Source: Candidatus Woesearchaeota archaeon (lineage in GTDB: Archaea; Nanobdellota; Nanobdellia; SCGC-AAA011-G17; UBA489). Taken from it: a DNA stretch of 9,384 nt. Shown piece after piece: positions 5,833 to 9,384 of this stretch. The notes under the pieces were generated by a model. It made no database searches, had not been told where the DNA came from, and saw nothing but the letters and a program-made list of their open reading frames with translations. The stretch lies in contig JAUXTV010000124.1 of assembly GCA_030679025.1 (NCBI GenBank), positions 1-9,384 on the forward strand. The letters are read 5' to 3'. How positions within the stretch are numbered: position 1 is the first letter of the stretch; every line of letters starts with the position of its first letter. The position numbers were made by a program, and so were the translations under genes.

Positions 5833-8492
5833 TGCAAATAAAAGATAGGGAGACATTATCACTCCAAGACCGATTGTGTCGTCTCTTTCGGTTTTTTGCA
5901 TCAAAAAAAACACGGATTGCTGCATGCATTGCCATTGGTATAGCTGGTATCGTGATTGGTTTATTGATAGCTGGTTTTTTTGGGACATTTGACAGTCCAT
6001 CACCACGAGCAAGAGAGTTCATACGCAGTCTTGGTGTTTTCCCCTTGATGCAGGAAATGTATGGTGTAGCAAAAACAGCTGTGCATCCTTATAAATATAT
6101 AACTGGACAATTTTCAAATCCAGACATAATTACTATAGATATTGCGTTCGAAAATATGGAATTGCTACGTAAAAAACGTGGAGAAGCATTAGTAATGGGT
6201 ACGCTCTTCGCCTCGAACGAAGATTTTGTTCCTGTAACTATACGTTATAAAGACAAGAATTACAAGGCAGATATACGTCTAAAAGGAGACAACCAAGACC
6301 ATTGGAATGATGAAAAGAAGTGGTCTTTTAGAGTTCAGCTCGATGGAGAGAACACTATTTTAGGAATGAAAAAATTCTCACTTCAACATCCAAAGACACG
6401 GGGGTATATGAATGAATGGTATCTCTATAAGTTAATGGCATATAGTGGAATTATTGCATTAAGATATGACTTTATAGAAGTTATTGTTAATGGTGAAAAT
6501 TGGGGGATATATGCGATAGAAGAACATTTTGATAAAAGACTAATTGAATATAATCAAAAACGTGAAGGGCCAATATTCAAATTTGATGATTATCTTTGTA
6601 TGTATAAAGAACACATGTTAAATTGTGATGAGATTTACACTTATAGTGCCATCGACCCGTTCGAAGAAAAAACATTATTAGAAAATGAAGAGTTAAGAAA
6701 TGCGTTCATACGAGGGAAAGAATTACTGGAATCATTCCGTCGTGGTGAGAAAACAACACGAGAAGTATTCGATATGGATCAAGTGGCAAGATTATTTGCG
6801 ATGAGTGATATCCTTGGCTATCATCATTTATTATGGTATTCAAATATCAAATTTTATTATAACCCTATTACAAGTCTTCTCGAGCCGATCGGATATGACA
6901 ATCAATTTATTCAACCGCTTTCTGAAGTAAATAGTATACTTGGTGCGGGAATGCAGATAGATGAACAAACTGAAAAAGATGATAAAGAGCTTAGTTGGAT
7001 AGATAATTTTTTCAAGGATGAGATGTTTTTTAGAACATATATACAGTATCTGCAAGAATTCTCCAAAGAAGAATATTTAGACAATTTTTTCAGAGAAACT
7101 AAAGAAGAAGCTAATGAAAAGATGAAAATACTCTATAAGAGCTATCCTTGGTATAAATTTGATAGAGAACAAATCCCTTACAAAAATCAAGAATATATTG
7201 CATACATACTAAAACCTCTGGAAGGGATACAGGCCTATCTCAAGAAAAGCGATGAAAGAGCAAGAGAAATAACATTGCTTATGGGAAACATTAATCCATT
7301 GCCTATAGAAATCGTTGAAGTGTTATATAAAGAAAGACCAACGATCTACAATGAAAAAATAATATTGCAGGCAAAAAAACCATTACAGACAGTTACATTT
7401 AAAGAATCTACATTTAAAGTTTCATCGAATGAGGATTTAGACGCAGTGGATAACACCAAAATCATTGTGAAATATAAGGTGTTGGGTACAGAAAACATAC
7501 AAAGTGCAGAAGTGAGTGTATGGCCCTATGTTTCTGAAGAGCTGTTAACCAAAGGAAAAACACCAGAAGTAGGGGATTATAAGGATTTTGAATTTTTAGA
7601 TGTTGATGAAGAGAAAAAAGTAATTCATTTTGAAAAAGGAACATGGGTTATAGACAAAGAATTGAAAATACCTCAAGGATTTGTAGTAGTCATTGAAGGT
7701 GGTACAAATATTGATCTTACAAATAATGCTCGTATAATTTCGCAATCTCCAATTATTATGAGGGGGGATGAGAATATGCCTATAAAAATTTTCTCATCAG
7801 ACAAAACCGGCCAAGGAATAACCTTGCTCTCAATAAAAGAAAAATCAGAATGGCAACATGTCATTTTCCAAGATTTAAGTGAGCCAAAAGCATATGGGCA
7901 AATAGTTACTGCTGTAGTGACAATATATCAATCACCAATAAATATGAATTATATAAAATTCGAGAGCATAAAATCAGAAGATGCATTGAATATTGTTCGT
8001 TCAGAATTCGAATTAGATCATATCTCGTTTAAAGATACGCTGTCCGATTGTTTTGATAGTGATTTTTCACAAGGTACAATAAGAAATGCTGTATTCATGA
8101 ATTGTGGCAACGATGGTATGGATTTTTCAGGAAGTATCGTTTCCGTAGATAATATTATGATAAACAAAGTAGGTGATAAAGGAATAAGTGCTGGAGAAAT
8201 GAGCGATGTTGCTGTTGATAAAATAAGTATAAATGGAGCATACATAGGAATTGCAAGCAAGGATAAATCTATGGTAAAGGCAAATGACATCAGAATTAAA
8301 AATGTAAAATATGCGATTGCGGTATATGAGAAAAAACCAGAGTTTGGAAAATCCTCTCTGATAATAACCAATTTCACAGAAACAGAATATACGACTATTA
8401 TTGAAAAGAATTCTATGCTAACAATAAATGGAGTTCTCAGCATGGGAAATATGAAGAATGTATATGAGGTACTCTATGGGAAAACTGCTTGA
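5832..8492 (+). CDS. Membrane-anchored CotH-type kinase with C-terminal parallel beta-helix
   Basis: 886 residues. A basic N-terminus and one helix at about 29-50 make a signal anchor, so some 830 residues should lie outside the cell. The CotH domain spans about 98-480: DIRLKGDN at 147-154, KKWSFRVQ at 162-169, VNGENWGIYAIEE at 219-231, then HHLLWYSNIKFYYNP at 331-345 and EPIGYDNQF at 351-359. CotH proteins are atypical protein-kinase-fold enzymes; B. subtilis CotH phosphorylates spore-coat proteins. Here the D-x-D often seen at the last site reads Asp356-Asn-Gln358. A beta-sandwich-like linker (about 495-610) is followed from about 615 by short repeating strands and turns (SDCFDSDFS, CGNDGMDFSGS, GDKGISAGE), typical of right-handed parallel beta-helices that bind or process polysaccharide. 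It is the middle gene of the operon and overlaps the VTC gene. The kinase substrate is unknown. Confidence 0.87.
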   Translation: MQIKDRETLSLQDRLCRLFRFFASKKTRIAACIAIGIAGIVIGLLIAGFFGTFDSPSPRAREFIRSLGVFPLMQEMYGVAKTAVHPYKYITGQFSNPDIITIDIAFENMELLRKKRGEALVMGTLFASNEDFVPVTIRYKDKNYKADIRLKGDNQDHWNDEKKWSFRVQLDGENTILGMKKFSLQHPKTRGYMNEWYLYKLMAYSGIIALRYDFIEVIVNGENWGIYAIEEHFDKRLIEYNQKREGPIFKFDDYLCMYKEHMLNCDEIYTYSAIDPFEEKTLLENEELRNAFIRGKELLESFRRGEKTTREVFDMDQVARLFAMSDILGYHHLLWYSNIKFYYNPITSLLEPIGYDNQFIQPLSEVNSILGAGMQIDEQTEKDDKELSWIDNFFKDEMFFRTYIQYLQEFSKEEYLDNFFRETKEEANEKMKILYKSYPWYKFDREQIPYKNQEYIAYILKPLEGIQAYLKKSDERAREITLLMGNINPLPIEIVEVLYKERPTIYNEKIILQAKKPLQTVTFKESTFKVSSNEDLDAVDNTKIIVKYKVLGTENIQSAEVSVWPYVSEELLTKGKTPEVGDYKDFEFLDVDEEKKVIHFEKGTWVIDKELKIPQGFVVVIEGGTNIDLTNNARIISQSPIIMRGDENMPIKIFSSDKTGQGITLLSIKEKSEWQHVIFQDLSEPKAYGQIVTAVVTIYQSPINMNYIKFESIKSEDALNIVRSEFELDHISFKDTLSDCFDSDFSQGTIRNAVFMNCGNDGMDFSGSIVSVDNIMINKVGDKGISAGEMSDVAVDKISINGAYIGIASKDKSMVKANDIRIKNVKYAIAVYEKKPEFGKSSLIITNFTETEYTTIIEKNSMLTINGVLSMGNMKNVYEVLYGKTA
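8465..8469 (+). promoter_or_regulatory. Shine-Dalgarno deciding the VTC gene start
   Basis: GAGGT lies 6 bases before the ATG at 8476. The in-frame ATGs at 8458 and 8464 have only weak purine stretches ahead of them, so 8476 is the likelier start. The overlap with the CotH gene is then 17 bases. Confidence 0.55.
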
Positions 8493-9195
8493 AGATTTTT
8501 TAGAGTCAGAAAAAACATCAAAAAGATACGAGATAAAGTTTGTAATACATAATCTCTCCGAGAAAGAAGTTCATGCGATTATTAGAAATAATCCTGCGAT
8601 GTTCTCAGAAATTTATAAGCAACGACAGGTAAATAATATTTATTTCGACACGCCTTCCATGAGAAATTATGTAGAAAATGTCAGTGGCAACCATAAGAGA
8701 CTTAAGGTGCGAATACGTTGGTATGGTGCTTTCTTCGGGTTTATAGAAAAGCCGGTATTAGAATTAAAGATAAGGACCGGATCACTAGTGTCAAAATTAA
8801 GCTATCCTCTCAACCCCTTTAAAATGCAAAAAAGCTTTTCTTTTATGATGATAAAGAAAGAAATCTTCGCGAAATCAAAGCTCCCTGATTGGGTAAGAGA
8901 AAAACTTTATTGTTTATTACCGGTGCTCTTTAATGCATATAAAAGACGCTATTTTTTGTCTTCAGATAAGAAATATAGAATAACTATTGACACCGATCTC
9001 TGTTTCTTCGCAGCTAAAAATCAGACAAACAAGTTTCTAGCAAAAACAGAATACCCTCACATTATAATAGAATTAAAATTTGCACCGGAAGATCTTGATC
9101 AAGCACATCATTTAACACAGTTCTTCCCTTTTAGAATTAATAAAAGTTCAAAATATGTCGCAGGAGTAGAATTAATGGAAAGTACATTTGCATAA
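8476..9195 (+). CDS. VTC-domain protein, polyphosphate-polymerase-like (triphosphate tunnel fold)
   Basis: From the ATG at 8476 the product is 239 residues, close to the size of bacterial stand-alone VTC proteins; a start at 8458 would add six. The tunnel-lining charged motifs appear in order: KRYEIKF (16-22), VNNIYFDTP (52-60), KRLKVRIRW (74-82), VLELKIRTG (94-102), YKRRYFLS (155-162), YRITIDTDL (167-175), IIIELKF (196-202) and KSSKYVAGVE (223-232). These are the basic and Glu-x-Lys residues that bind triphosphate and a divalent metal in the VTC/CYTH superfamily; in yeast Vtc4 this domain makes polyphosphate from ATP. All appear intact, so an active enzyme is likely. There is no membrane helix, so it should be cytosolic, perhaps docked to DUF4956. 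The product could be polyphosphate or another phosphorylated compound; the sequence does not decide. Confidence 0.87.
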   Translation: MGKLLEDFLESEKTSKRYEIKFVIHNLSEKEVHAIIRNNPAMFSEIYKQRQVNNIYFDTPSMRNYVENVSGNHKRLKVRIRWYGAFFGFIEKPVLELKIRTGSLVSKLSYPLNPFKMQKSFSFMMIKKEIFAKSKLPDWVREKLYCLLPVLFNAYKRRYFLSSDKKYRITIDTDLCFFAAKNQTNKFLAKTEYPHIIIELKFAPEDLDQAHHLTQFFPFRINKSSKYVAGVELMESTFA

Positions 9196-9211
9196 AAGCA
9201 AGAAGAAAAAT
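9194..9211 (-). terminator. T-rich tract after the 2-epimerase-like gene
   Basis: On the minus strand a pyrimidine-rich run (CATTTTTCTTCTTGCTTTTA) begins about ten bases past the stop of the gene at 9221. Archaeal RNA polymerase can terminate on such U-rich tracts without a hairpin. It overlaps the end of the VTC gene. There is no matching T-run on the + strand in the 25-base gap. Confidence 0.3.
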
Positions 9212-9220
9212 GTTGAGAAG

Positions 9221-9384
9221 TTACTGTAAGCCCGTTTTGAACAAAATGTGGTCAAGCATATGATTTCCAGCCTTGCCATCGCCAAACGGTTGTTTCCATG
9301 TTCCTTTTTTTGCTAGCATAGTTAAAGAACAAGATAGAATTTTCTCAGGATTTGTCCCTGCAAGAACATTGCTGCCAACAGTTA
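9221..9384 (-). CDS. wecB: C-terminal end of UDP-N-acetylglucosamine 2-epimerase-like protein (partial)
   Basis: Only the last 53 residues lie in the window; the gene continues beyond base 9384. The segment VGSNVLAGTNPEKIL, then a lysine-rich helix and W-K-Q-PFGDGKAG, matches the conserved C-terminus of WecB-type non-hydrolysing 2-epimerases (usually VGT-x8-D-P-x-x-I and FGDGKA-x-x-I). The family interconverts UDP-GlcNAc and UDP-ManNAc in the cytosol, a precursor step for surface polysaccharides and glycoprotein glycans in bacteria and archaea. The usual Ala-Glu after GDGKA is Gly-Asn here and the tail is short, so this may be a divergent member. It converges on the VTC gene with 25 bases between stops. 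The assignment rests on these motifs only; promoter and active site are outside the window. Confidence 0.72.
   Translation of the reverse strand, partial: TVGSNVLAGTNPEKILSCSLTMLAKKGTWKQPFGDGKAGNHMLDHILFKTGLQ

Noticed and set aside
5809..6022. Two overlapping minus-strand open frames of about 65 codons
   Set aside because: They cover the DUF4956/CotH junction and the CotH anchor helix on the other strand, and show no recognisable motif or start signal.
8018..8443. 141-codon open frame on the minus strand
   Set aside because: It is the shadow of the CotH beta-helix region. The + strand frame there has clear domain logic; the shadow has low-complexity hydrophobic content and no ribosome-binding site.
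1..9384. CRISPR array, tRNA/rRNA genes, transposase or integrase
   Set aside because: No regularly spaced repeats, no cloverleaf-like or rRNA segments and no recombinase motifs were seen, despite signs of rearrangement near 3100.

Overview
The window looks archaeal, although I cannot place it in a named lineage. The two first-in-operon genes that face away from each other around position 5080 each have an A/T-rich TATA-like box centred about 25-27 bases before the start codon and no Shine-Dalgarno sequence. That is the pattern of archaeal leaderless transcripts. Downstream genes of the same operons often carry good Shine-Dalgarno motifs (AGGAGG at 5816, GAGGT at 8465, AGGTGA at 889). Base composition is A+T-rich. 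A bacterial host, for example an uncultured lineage, is not excluded.

Left part (1-3183, + strand): a cell-surface glycosylation operon. It holds the 3' part of a GT-C type membrane glycosyltransferase, a DPM1-like GT2 glycosyltransferase with two C-terminal membrane helices, and a UPF0104/LPG_synthase_TM-type multi-spanning membrane protein. A GT4-type glycosyltransferase follows but stops after about 120 residues. Just beyond it is a roughly 100-base scar containing a degenerate 37-base copy of the 3' end of the membrane protein gene, so this end has been rearranged.

Middle part (3184-5018, - strand): a two-gene operon of a GT4 glycosyltransferase and a class I SAM methyltransferase, coupled by an ATGA overlap. 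It uses CGN arginine codons almost exclusively, unlike the AGA/AGG-rich genes to its left. The GT4 is a paralogue of the truncated one. The cassette therefore looks imported or inserted, and its right edge is an intact leaderless promoter.

Right part (5019-9195, + strand): a divergent, probably leaderless promoter drives three overlapping genes. They encode a DUF4956 membrane protein, a large membrane-anchored CotH-type kinase with a C-terminal parallel beta-helix, and a VTC-domain (polyphosphate-polymerase-like, triphosphate-tunnel fold) protein. This triad occurs in bacterial genomes. Here it sits among surface-glycan genes in what seems to be an archaeon. A reasonable but unproven model is that a cytosolic VTC enzyme makes a phosphate-rich polymer, DUF4956 anchors or conducts it at the membrane, and the extracellular CotH/beta-helix protein phosphorylates or modifies a surface target.

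Right edge (9221-9384, - strand): the C-terminal end of a UDP-N-acetylglucosamine 2-epimerase-like gene, convergent with the VTC gene. This again points to surface-polysaccharide metabolism. I saw no tRNA, rRNA, CRISPR array or transposase gene.
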